NCBI GenBank assembly: GCA_031082185.1
Contig: JAVHLI010000003.1
Location: 62,001-126,000, forward strand
Length of the DNA stretch: 64,000 bases
From: a bacterium
Lineage (GTDB): Bacteria > Sysuimicrobiota > Sysuimicrobiia > Sysuimicrobiales > Humicultoraceae
Direction of reading: 5' to 3'
Below, one piece after another: positions 26,183-34,312 of this stretch. A program made the position numbers and the translations under genes. How positions within the stretch are numbered: position 1 is the stretch's first letter; each line of letters starts with the position of its first letter. The notes beneath the pieces are model-generated. The model did not search any database and was not told the origin of the DNA. It worked only from the letters and a program-made list of their open reading frames with translations.

Positions 26183-28573
26183 GTGGCACTGAGTGAATCC
26201 GACACCCGTGCCAAGCTGATCGACCCTGTCCTGCATGTCCGCGGCTGGACAGAAGACCTCATCCGCCGCGAGGAGACCGCGGGAGCCATCGAGATCGTTG
26301 ATGGACGGCCGCGCAGGCGAGCCCGGGGCCGCGTAGACTACGTGCTGCGCGTCAGGGTCACTCCTGACACCCAACCGGTGGCGGCTGCGCTCTGCGAAGC
26401 CAAAGCCGAACACCTGCCGCCAGCACACGGCCTTGAGCAGGGGAAGGCTTACGCCAACTGCAAACGGCTCAACGTGCCATTTGTCTTCTCGTCGAACGGC
26501 CGCCTGTTCGTGGAGTTCGACCGGTTCACCGGCCTGACTGTTGCGCCGCGCCCGATGGCTGAGTTCCCCACCCCTGCCGACCTGCGCGTCCGATACGAGC
26601 GCGGCATGGGTTTCACACTGGACTCTCCGGCGGCAAGACCGCTCCTGACTCGCTACACAGGCGGAGAGGCAACGCGCCGCTACTACCAGGACGCCGCCAT
26701 CCGCGCGGTGCTGGAGAAGCTGGCCCGCAGTGGGAAGCGGGCGCTCCTGTCCCTGGCCACCGGGTCCGGAAAGACGTTCATCGCGGTCCACCTGTTGAAG
26801 CGGATTGCCGACGCCGGGTTGCTGCGGAGGGCGCTGTTCGTCTGCGACCGCGACGAGCTCCGCTCCCAGGGGCTTGGGGCCTTTCAGAGTGCATTCGGGG
26901 CCGAGGCGGCAGAGGTCTACAAGGAGGCCGACGGGTCGAACCACGCCCGCAACGCCCGCATCCACATCGCCACCTACCAGACGCTCGACGTCGCCACAGA
27001 CGACGCGGACGCCAACTTCCTGACGACCTACTACCCGGAGAACTACTTCAGCCACATCGTCATAGACGAGTGCCATCGCTCGGCCTGGGGGAAATGGTCG
27101 CAGGTGCTCCGCCGCAACCCGGACGCGGTGCAGATCGGCCTGACGGCCACCCCGCGCCAGATCGAGTTCACCGAGAAGAGCAGGGAGGCCGAGGCAGACG
27201 CCCAGATTTCTGCCGATAACCTCAGGCACTTCGGTGAGCCGGTCTACGAGTATGACATGAGCCAGGGGATCGAGGACGGCTACCTGGCCGGCTGCGAGAT
27301 CGTCCGCCGGGACATCTTCCTGGACGACAAGACCCAAAGCGAGCGCGATACCGGGATCGAGCAGCAGGACCTCGAAGGGAAGCGACTGACCGACGCAACC
27401 ACTGGCCTCCCTCTGGTGCCCCGCGAAGCCCGGGCCCGCTACGACGCACCGAGCTTCGAGGACCTCATATTGCTGCCTGAGCGGGTCGACCGGATGGCCC
27501 GGGACCTGTTTAGCCACCTGCTCGCCACCGGAGGACCGGAGCAGAAGGCGATCGTGTTCTGCGCTCGCGACCGCCACGCCGACGATGTCGCCATCGCCCT
27601 GAACAACCTCTATGCGGAGTGGTGTGCCCGGAACAGCAGGCCGCGTCTGGAGCCCTATGCCTTCAAGTGCACCGCCAGCGTCGGCGGCAGCCAGCACCTC
27701 GCCGATCTGCGTGGAGCTTCGCGGTCTCACTTCATTGCGGCGACCGTCGAGCTTCTGACGACCGGCGTGGACGTGCCCGTCGTGCGCAACATCGTCTTCT
27801 TCAAGTATGTCCGGTCGCCCATCGCCTTCTACCAGATGGTCGGCCGCGGCACGCGCCTGCACCCACCGACTGGGAAACTGATGTTCCGTGTCTACGACTA
27901 TACCGATGCCACCCGGCTCTTTGGCGAGGAGTTCAAGACACGATACACGCCGCCCCGGAGAGAGCGCAGCGCGGAGCCCCCTGAGGGGGGTCATTTGCCG
28001 CCGGAGCGCATCATCATGGTCGAGGGGTTCGACATCAGGGTCACCGACGCGGGCCGATACATCCTGACCATGGTGGATGGGAAGGCCCAGCCCGTGACCG
28101 TGGAGGAATACAAGGAGCGCCTGGCGGCCCGCCTGGTCGAGGAGGCGCCCACGCTGGACCTCTTCCGCGCCCGGTGGGTGGTGCCGCCCGAACGGCGCGA
28201 CCTGCTGGCCCGGCTGCCGGACGCCGGCCGGTCGGCGGTGCTGGTGCAGGCGCTAGAAGACATGGCTGACTACGACCTGTACGATGTGCTTGGGGAGCTG
28301 GGCTATGGGATAGCGCCCCGCACGCGGGCAGGGCGGGCAGAAGCGTTCGAGTACAAGCACGCGGGATGGCTCGCACGTCTCCCCGCGGAGACCGCGAGAA
28401 CCCTCAAGGCCCTTGCGGCGCAGTTTGCGCATTCGGGAACGGACGGGCTGGAGAACCCGCAGGTGTTTCAGACACCCGAGGTCGCGAGAGCAGGCGGGCT
28501 GCGAGCACTCAAAGCATTGGGCAAGCCCGCTGACGTACTTCAAGAGACCAAGAAGAGGATGTTCGCGGCATGA
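26183..28573 (+). CDS. hsdR: Type I restriction enzyme R subunit (EcoEI-like HsdR)
   Basis: A 796-residue translocase-nuclease that cuts unmodified DNA. The nuclease core is D52...E72-A-K74 (VDYVLRVRV, ALCEAKAEHL). Walker A ATGSGKT (192-198), Walker B DECH (295-298) and motif III GLTATPRQ follow. The C-terminal third matches the EcoEI_R C-terminal domain. GTG start with GAGAGGT upstream, after a 161-bp gap without a gene. Length is normal for this subfamily. The stop overlaps hsdS by ATGA, so R and S are coupled. Confidence 0.95.
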   Translation: MALSESDTRAKLIDPVLHVRGWTEDLIRREETAGAIEIVDGRPRRRARGRVDYVLRVRVTPDTQPVAAALCEAKAEHLPPAHGLEQGKAYANCKRLNVPFVFSSNGRLFVEFDRFTGLTVAPRPMAEFPTPADLRVRYERGMGFTLDSPAARPLLTRYTGGEATRRYYQDAAIRAVLEKLARSGKRALLSLATGSGKTFIAVHLLKRIADAGLLRRALFVCDRDELRSQGLGAFQSAFGAEAAEVYKEADGSNHARNARIHIATYQTLDVATDDADANFLTTYYPENYFSHIVIDECHRSAWGKWSQVLRRNPDAVQIGLTATPRQIEFTEKSREAEADAQISADNLRHFGEPVYEYDMSQGIEDGYLAGCEIVRRDIFLDDKTQSERDTGIEQQDLEGKRLTDATTGLPLVPREARARYDAPSFEDLILLPERVDRMARDLFSHLLATGGPEQKAIVFCARDRHADDVAIALNNLYAEWCARNSRPRLEPYAFKCTASVGGSQHLADLRGASRSHFIAATVELLTTGVDVPVVRNIVFFKYVRSPIAFYQMVGRGTRLHPPTGKLMFRVYDYTDATRLFGEEFKTRYTPPRRERSAEPPEGGHLPPERIIMVEGFDIRVTDAGRYILTMVDGKAQPVTVEEYKERLAARLVEEAPTLDLFRARWVVPPERRDLLARLPDAGRSAVLVQALEDMADYDLYDVLGELGYGIAPRTRAGRAEAFEYKHAGWLARLPAETARTLKALAAQFAHSGTDGLENPQVFQTPEVARAGGLRALKALGKPADVLQETKKRMFAA

Positions 28574-29838
28574 GTGAGGGTCCAGGGGGCATTCAGCTTC
28601 CTAATGGCTGGCGCCGGGTGCGGCTGGGCGAAATATGCGCCCTGAATCCGCGAGCAGCTCCGAGCCTGGCTCGCCCTGACGAAGCCCTGACAGCGTTCGT
28701 CCCGATGTCAGCGGTGGACGAGCGGCTTGGTCGGATTACACGCTTCGAGTTGAGGCCATACGCTGAAGTCCGAAAGGGGCACACCTTTTTCGCTGAAGGA
28801 GATGTCATGTTCGCGAAGATCACACCGTGCATGCAGAACGGAAAGCACGCGGTCGTGAGGGGACTAACTGATGGCATAGGCTTCGGCTCCACCGAGTTCC
28901 ACGTCCTCCGCCCGGGACTCGAAGTGACTTCGGAGTGGATTCACCACTTCATGCGTCAACCACACATACTGACTGCTGCGATGGCGCACTTCTATGGAAC
29001 CGTCGGCCAGCAGCGGGTCCCTGAGGGGTTTCTTGCTTCTCTTGAGATTCCGCTGCCCTCGCTTGCAGAGCAGCGCCGGATCGTCGCGTTGTTGGAGGAA
29101 TGTATGGCGCAAGTGGAGCGGGCGCGGGCCGCCGCCGAGGATCGGCTGAGAGCACTCGAAGCTCTCCCCGATGCCTGCTTGCGAGGAGTCTTCAACGGTT
29201 TCACACCTCTTTCTGTGAGTTCGAATGTCGACGCTACCCCGTTCGGTTGGAGTTGGAGAAGACTGACGGACATCGCGCGCCTGGAGAGCGGGCACACCCC
29301 AAGCCGGTACCATCCTGAATGGTGGGGAGGTCCAATCCACTGGATCGCACTCCCCGACATCCGGCAGCTCGATGGCAAGATCGCGTTCGAAACGAGTGAG
29401 CACACAAACGAAGCCGGCATTGCGAACTCCTCGGCCAGGGTGCTACCTGCGCGGACCGTTGTCCTCTCACGAACGGCATCAGTTGGATTCGTAACGGTAA
29501 TGGGCCGAGAAATGGCTACCAGCCAGGATTTCGTCAACTGGGTGTGCGGGCCGGAGATCGATCCGGTTTTCCTGGCCTACCTGCTCCGAGCCTCTCGGGA
29601 CTACATCCGCTCACTGGCGAGCGGTGCGGTTCACAACACCGTCTATATGCCAACCGTCAAAGCCTTCCATGTATGCATCCCTTCGCTTTCCGCCCAGAAG
29701 CAAATCGTGGCGATGCTTGATGATCAAATGGCCTCGATAGAGAAAGCGAGACTTGCCACCGACGCGGAACTCGAGGGGATCACCGTCCTCCCCGCCGCGA
29801 TTCTCCGCCGGGCCTTCGCCGGGGAACTCCAGCCTTGA
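28570..29838 (+). CDS. hsdS: Type I restriction-modification specificity subunit HsdS
   Basis: A 422-residue DNA-recognition subunit with two target-recognition domains. TRD1 spans about 10-150 and TRD2 about 215-380, and each is followed by a conserved helix (PSLAEQRRIVALLEECMAQVERAR; PSLSAQKQIVAMLDDQMASIEKAR). The sequence is AT-richer than its neighbours, as is usual for horizontally exchanged specificity genes. It sets the target of both HsdR and HsdM. The recognition site cannot be read from the sequence. Confidence 0.95.
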   Translation: MSEGPGGIQLPNGWRRVRLGEICALNPRAAPSLARPDEALTAFVPMSAVDERLGRITRFELRPYAEVRKGHTFFAEGDVMFAKITPCMQNGKHAVVRGLTDGIGFGSTEFHVLRPGLEVTSEWIHHFMRQPHILTAAMAHFYGTVGQQRVPEGFLASLEIPLPSLAEQRRIVALLEECMAQVERARAAAEDRLRALEALPDACLRGVFNGFTPLSVSSNVDATPFGWSWRRLTDIARLESGHTPSRYHPEWWGGPIHWIALPDIRQLDGKIAFETSEHTNEAGIANSSARVLPARTVVLSRTASVGFVTVMGREMATSQDFVNWVCGPEIDPVFLAYLLRASRDYIRSLASGAVHNTVYMPTVKAFHVCIPSLSAQKQIVAMLDDQMASIEKARLATDAELEGITVLPAAILRRAFAGELQP

Positions 29839-29856
29839 CTCATACGGCGCGAAGGG

Positions 29857-29888
29857 CTATTTTCATTACTGAAGCAATTCGAAAATAG
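29857..29888. promoter_or_regulatory. AT-rich inverted repeat before fic, candidate operator
   Basis: CTATTTTC (29857-29864) and GAAAATAG (29881-29888) form a perfect 8-bp inverted repeat around a 16-nt centre, in the 94-bp gap between hsdS and fic. The gap is much more AT-rich than the surrounding DNA. It has no following T-run, so an operator for a dimeric regulator or a promoter region is more likely than a terminator. Confidence 0.45.
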
Positions 29889-29932
29889 ACGGTGGGCCAC
29901 TTTTCGAGGCCGCAAACTGAGGCGGGCGCCGC

Positions 29933-31093
29933 GTGACATCCCAGCCCAAACCTTCTGGCAAGAAGATCCGGACGCGTGAGGGGTACCATGCCTTCGTCCC
30001 GGCCCCCCTGCCCCCCGACCTCATGTGGTCTCCCGGGTTAATCTCTGCCCTCTCTACGGCCGACCGCGCAGTCGGACGGCTCGCGGGCGAGGGCGGCCGC
30101 CTCCCTAGTCCTCACCTCCTCATCCGCCCCTTCATCAGGCGCGAAGCTGTCCTCTCCAGCAAGATCGAAGGCACGCAGGCTACCCTGGGAGAGCTGCTGG
30201 CGGCGGAGGCCGGCGCGGCCGTCAATCGCAGCCCGGAGGATCTCCGCGAGGTCGGCAACTACGTGGCCGCCCTGGAATACGGCCTGGAGCGCCTCAGAAC
30301 CCTTCCCCTCTCCCTCCGGCTCGTCCGCGAACTCCATGCGAGGCTGATGGGCGAGACACGCGGAGGCCAGGTGACCCCTGGCGAGTTCCGGCGCACACAG
30401 AACTGGATCGGGCCTCCCGGCGCTACGCTGGCCACGGCGACCTACGTGCCGCCGCCTCCGACCGAGATGACCGATTGCCTGAGGGCCTGGGAGCGCTTCC
30501 TCCATGACACCGCGCTGCCGCCCCTGGTGCAGATCGCCCTGGCGCACTACCAGTTCGAAGCCATTCACCCGTTCCTCGACGGGAACGGCCGGGTAGGCAG
30601 GTTGTTGATCACCCTGTTCCTCGTAGAGCGAGACGTGCTGCCGAAACCGCTCCTCTACCTCAGCGCTTTCTTCGAGGCGACGCGGCGGGAGTACTACGAC
30701 CGCCTGCTGGGCGTCAGCGAGCGCGGGGAATGGAAGGCCTGGCTCGAATACTTCCTGACAGGCGTGGCCCTGCAGGCCGAGGATGCCACGGGTAGGGCCA
30801 CCAGGATTAGTGAGATCCTTACGCGGTGGCGCGTCGTCGTGGGACGCTTCCCGTCCAGAACACCATCCGCGGTGATTGATCTGCTGGCCGAAAACCCGTA
30901 TTGCACGATCCAGCGGGTGGCGAAACGTCTGGACGTGGCCTACACCACGGCGCAGCGGGCCATCGAGCGACTGGAGTCGCTCTCTGTCCTCACCCAGGTG
31001 GGGGCGGCGAAGCGCGGTCGGGTATTCTGCGCCAGGGCCCTGCTGAATATACTCGAGGAACCTGCGATGCTGCAGCCCTCTGAGGGACGCTGA
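29933..31093 (+). CDS. fic: Fic-family AMPylase with N-terminal inhibitory helix
   Basis: A 386-residue Fic protein. The catalytic motif HPFLDGNGRVGR (212-223) is complete, with His212 and the phosphate-binding GNGR. The N-terminal Fic_N region holds SSKIEG (75-80), the S/T-xxx-E-G/N inhibition motif of class II Fic enzymes, with Glu79 expected to block ATP until released. A C-terminal winged helix (TIQRVAKRLDVAYTTAQRAIERLESLSVL) could bind DNA. Fic enzymes transfer AMP to target hydroxyls. GTG start; the stop overlaps hsdM in TGATG. It is embedded in the type I RM operon. Confidence 0.93.
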   Translation: MTSQPKPSGKKIRTREGYHAFVPAPLPPDLMWSPGLISALSTADRAVGRLAGEGGRLPSPHLLIRPFIRREAVLSSKIEGTQATLGELLAAEAGAAVNRSPEDLREVGNYVAALEYGLERLRTLPLSLRLVRELHARLMGETRGGQVTPGEFRRTQNWIGPPGATLATATYVPPPPTEMTDCLRAWERFLHDTALPPLVQIALAHYQFEAIHPFLDGNGRVGRLLITLFLVERDVLPKPLLYLSAFFEATRREYYDRLLGVSERGEWKAWLEYFLTGVALQAEDATGRATRISEILTRWRVVVGRFPSRTPSAVIDLLAENPYCTIQRVAKRLDVAYTTAQRAIERLESLSVLTQVGAAKRGRVFCARALLNILEEPAMLQPSEGR

Positions 31094-32631
31094 TGCCACA
31101 CCGATCGAAACCTAACGGCAACGCCAGACGCCTCAACTCCCAGCAGTCGCTCAACGGCGCGATTAAGTCGATCTGCGACATCATGCGCCGCTCGAACTGT
31201 GCTGGGGCGCTGCAGTACGTTCCGGAACTGACCTGGATCCTCTTTCTGCGAATCCTGGACGAGCGGGAGATCCGGGAGGCCGAAGAAGCCGAGGCGGTCG
31301 GCGCGGAGTTCACCCCGTCCCTGGAGCCTCCCTACCGCTGGCAGGACTGGGCGGCACCTGATGGACCGAAGCGGCGCGAGATGCAGAACGGGGCGCTGGG
31401 TGCGTTCTTCGGCTTTGTTCACACGGAGTTGTTGCCGTACCTCAGGAACCTGAAGGACCGCCCGGGTGCGACGCCGCGCCAGAAGATCATCAGCGAGATC
31501 ATGGCAGGGGTGGAGCGGACCAGAATCGACACCGAGCGCAACTTCCTCGACGTGCTCGACAAGGTGAACGAGATCAGCGATCAGGTGGTGGACCAGACTC
31601 ACGTCTTCACCCTCTCGCAGGTCTACGAGGGCCTGCTCCTCAAGATGGGCGAGAAGGGCAACGACGGGGGTCAGTTCTTCACCCCGCGCGAGGTCATCCG
31701 CGCCATTGTGAAGGTAATTGATCCGAAGATCGGCGAGACAGTCTACGACCCGGGGTGCGGCACCGGCGGGTTCCTGGCGCAGTCCTACGAGCACATGGCT
31801 GGGCCCAACAACGAGAAGATCACCTCGCCGGACCAACTGGAGACCCTCAAGCGGCGGACCTTCTACGGGCGCGAGAAGGACAACGCCATCTATCCCATCG
31901 CCCTGGCCAACTTGGTGCTGCACAACATTGACGAGCCGCACGTCTGGCATGGGAACACGCTGACCGGGGCCGAGGCCTACGGAGGCCTGTTCACCGAGGC
32001 GCCGGCGCTGCACGACGTAATCTTGATGAATCCGCCGTTCGGCGGCAAGGAGGGCAAGGAGGCGCAGACGCGCTTCGCCTACAAGACCAGCGCCACCCAG
32101 GTGCTGTTCCTTCAACATGTGATTGACAGCCTGAAGCCGGGCGGCCGCTGCGGCATCGTGCTAGACGAAGGCGTGCTGTTCAGGACCAACGAGACCGCGT
32201 TCGTGCAGACCAAGCGCAAACTACTCGATGACTGCGACCTGTGGTGCATCCTGAGCCTTCCGCCGGGAACGTTTGTGAACGCGGGCGCAGGCGTCAAGGC
32301 CAACTTGCTCTTCTTCATAAGGGGCGGTCCGACGGAACGGATTTGGTACTACGATCTCTCGGACATCAAGGTCGGGAAGAAATCTCCGTTGACAGCGGCG
32401 CACTTCGAGGAGTTCCTCCGCCTCCTGCCTGAGCGCGCGGACAGTCCCCGGAGCTGGACGGTGCCACGCGATGCAATCGAGGCCCGTAACTACGATCTCA
32501 AGGCGGTGAACCCCCACGCCAGGCCGCAGGAAGATACCCTCACCCCGGAGGAGCTGCTGGACCTCATCGAAGCGAAAGGGCGGGAGGTGTCCGAAGCCCT
32601 CGCCGCCCTTCGCAAGATAACCCGCGCGTAG
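31093..32631 (+). CDS. hsdM: Type I restriction-modification DNA methyltransferase HsdM
   Basis: A 512-residue N6-adenine methylase of the type I system. An N-terminal helical HsdM_N domain (about 15-165) precedes the catalytic domain with AdoMet motif I YDPGCGTGG (218-226) and catalytic NPPF (313-316). The C-terminal helices contact HsdS. Start overlaps the fic stop (TGATG). It ends 3 bp before the convergent trpB2 stop. The order hsdR-hsdS-fic-hsdM is unusual but all subunits are intact. Confidence 0.96.
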   Translation: MPHRSKPNGNARRLNSQQSLNGAIKSICDIMRRSNCAGALQYVPELTWILFLRILDEREIREAEEAEAVGAEFTPSLEPPYRWQDWAAPDGPKRREMQNGALGAFFGFVHTELLPYLRNLKDRPGATPRQKIISEIMAGVERTRIDTERNFLDVLDKVNEISDQVVDQTHVFTLSQVYEGLLLKMGEKGNDGGQFFTPREVIRAIVKVIDPKIGETVYDPGCGTGGFLAQSYEHMAGPNNEKITSPDQLETLKRRTFYGREKDNAIYPIALANLVLHNIDEPHVWHGNTLTGAEAYGGLFTEAPALHDVILMNPPFGGKEGKEAQTRFAYKTSATQVLFLQHVIDSLKPGGRCGIVLDEGVLFRTNETAFVQTKRKLLDDCDLWCILSLPPGTFVNAGAGVKANLLFFIRGGPTERIWYYDLSDIKVGKKSPLTAAHFEEFLRLLPERADSPRSWTVPRDAIEARNYDLKAVNPHARPQEDTLTPEELLDLIEAKGREVSEALAALRKITRA

Positions 32632-32634
32632 CCG

Positions 32635-33993
32635 CTACGGCTGCAACTGCGCCAGATCCCGCATCGCCGCCTTGATCGCATCCTCCGGGTAGGCGAAGTC
32701 CTCCAGCCGGCCTGCCAGGTGGGCCTCGTAGGCCGCCATGTCGAAGTGGCCGTGGCCGGAGAGCCCGAAGAGGATCGTCCGCGGCCGGCCTTCCTTCTTC
32801 GCTTCCAACGCCTCGTCAATCGCCTTGCGGACGGCGTGCGCCGCCTCGGGGGCCGGGATTATCCCCTCGGTGCGCGCGAACTGGAGCGCGGCGTCGAAGA
32901 CCGTCCGCTGCTGGTAGGCCACGGCCTCAATGTACTTGTGGTGGTAGAGCAGGCACAGCAGCGGCGCGTCGCCGTGGTAGCGCAGCCCGCCCGCGTGAAT
33001 GCCCGGCGGCACGAACGTGTGTCCCAGGGTGTACATCTTCATCAGCGGCGTGGTCGCCGCCGTATCGCCGAAGTCGTAGAGGTAATCGCCACGGGTCAGC
33101 GTCGGGCACGCTTGGGGTTCGACCGCGACGAAGCGAGTACCGCCGCCCTTGAACTTCTCGGGCATGAACGGAAACATAAGACCGGAAAAGTTGCTGCCGC
33201 CGCCGACGCAGCCGATGACGACGTCGGGAGCGTCGCCGGCCATCTCCATCTGGCGGCGCGCCTCCAACCCGATGACGGTCTGGTGCAGCATCACGTGGTT
33301 GAGCACGCTGCCCAGCGAGTACTTGGTGTCGTCGTGGGTCGCGGCGTCCTCTACCGCCTCGCTGATGGCGATGCCCAGGCTGCCGGGTGAATCCGGCGCC
33401 TTTTCGAGGATCGCCCTGCCGGCGTGGGTGCGGTCGGTGGGGCTGGAGAGCACGTCCGCGCCCCAGGTCTGCATCATCAGTTTGCGGTAGGGCTTCTGAT
33501 CGTAGGAGACACGCACCATGTACACCGTGCAGTCGAGCCCGAACAGCCGGCACGCCAGCGCCAGCGCGCTGCCCCACTGGCCGGCACCGGTCTCGGTGGC
33601 CAGCCGCCGCACGCCCTCCTGCTTGTTGTAAAAGGCCTGCGCCACCGCGGTGTTGGGCTTGTGGCTGCCGGCCGGGCTGGTGCCCTCGTACTTGTAGTAG
33701 ATGCGGGCAGGGGTGTCGAGCGCCGCCTCCAGCCGCCGCGCCCGATACATAGGCGTTGGCCGCCACATGCGGTAGACATCGCGCACCGGCTTGGGGATCT
33801 CGATCTCCCGCTCGGTGCTAACCTCCTGCATGATGAGCTCCATCGGGAACAGCGGCGCGAGGTCGGCCGGGCCGATGGGCTGCCTGGTCCCCGGGTGGAG
33901 CACCGCCGCTGCCGGCACCGGTAGGTCCGCGGCGATGTTGTACCAGGCCTTCGGCACGTCGCCCTCGCCGAGCAGGATCTTGGTGGAATCCAT
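32635..33993 (-). CDS. trpB: Tryptophan synthase beta chain-like TrpB2
   Basis: A 452-residue PLP enzyme of the TrpB2 branch, longer than TrpB1 (about 400), that joins indole and serine to tryptophan. The PLP lysine is in [14 protein letters not shown], and the glycine-rich phosphate loop reads [11 protein letters not shown]. The ATG at 33991-33993 has GAGGGGGTG ahead of it. A longer frame was rejected because it reads through the T-box. No trpA lies nearby, so it may salvage indole or work with a distant TrpA. A tryptophan T-box leader controls it. Confidence 0.92.
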   Translation of the reverse strand: MDSTKILLGEGDVPKAWYNIAADLPVPAAAVLHPGTRQPIGPADLAPLFPMELIMQEVSTEREIEIPKPVRDVYRMWRPTPMYRARRLEAALDTPARIYYKYEGTSPAGSHKPNTAVAQAFYNKQEGVRRLATETGAGQWGSALALACRLFGLDCTVYMVRVSYDQKPYRKLMMQTWGADVLSSPTDRTHAGRAILEKAPDSPGSLGIAISEAVEDAATHDDTKYSLGSVLNHVMLHQTVIGLEARRQMEMAGDAPDVVIGCVGGGSNFSGLMFPFMPEKFKGGGTRFVAVEPQACPTLTRGDYLYDFGDTAATTPLMKMYTLGHTFVPPGIHAGGLRYHGDAPLLCLLYHHKYIEAVAYQQRTVFDAALQFARTEGIIPAPEAAHAVRKAIDEALEAKKEGRPRTILFGLSGHGHFDMAAYEAHLAGRLEDFAYPEDAIKAAMRDLAQLQP

Positions 33994-34049
33994 CTCTACA
34001 CCCCCTCGTTGTTTCCCGTCGCCGGCTCCAGACCCCGACGGGAAGAATA

Positions 34050-34300
34050 ATGCCGGCCTCCGTCGAGGGACGGAGGCCGGCTCCGTGGTGCCACCCATGT
34101 TCCGGGGGATCGCTGTACGCGAACCCGCAGCGCTCTGATCCGCTAACGGCGAATCAACCGGTGCGACTACTGGCGCGGTTGCGCTTGCGGCGCCTCCCGC
34201 GCGTTCACCGCACACCTCACGGGTCCATTCCGCGCCGCGCGGCGGCTGCCTTCCACCTTAGCAGCTCTCTGCGCGCCCGCCTGGCGCGTACTCGTCCCGG
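34050..34300 (-). ncRNA. T-box riboswitch (tryptophan specifier) of trpB2
   Basis: The minus-strand leader between the ABC-class ATPase stop and trpB2 has ordered T-box parts: an AGTA loop-E motif (34289-34292), AGAGAG (34265-34270) with a GGTGGAA distal loop, and GAA-TGG-ACCCGTGAG, with TGG (34225-34227) as specifier codon. The T-box GGGTGGCACCACGG (34083-34096) follows, then an antiterminator ACGGAG/CTCCGT that excludes the downstream terminator. The bulge UGGC pairs with GCCA, fitting the G73 discriminator of tRNA-Trp. Uncharged tRNA-Trp would favour expression. Confidence 0.88.
34052..34081 (-). terminator. T-box intrinsic terminator upstream of trpB2
   Basis: A 13-bp perfect stem, GCCGGCCTCCGTC with GACGGAGGCCGGC, closes a 4-nt loop and is followed by ATTATTCTT on the minus strand. 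Its 5' arm overlaps the antiterminator of the T-box, giving the on/off switch. Confidence 0.88.
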
Positions 34301-34312
34301 TCATCGGGCTGG

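Noticed and set aside
26102-27994. A 630-codon minus-strand frame over hsdR
   Set aside because: It is antisense to the restriction subunit and has no recognisable motifs.
33994-34215. An extra 74-codon N-terminus for trpB2
   Set aside because: It translates the T-box leader and terminator, and the ribosome site lies before the internal ATG.
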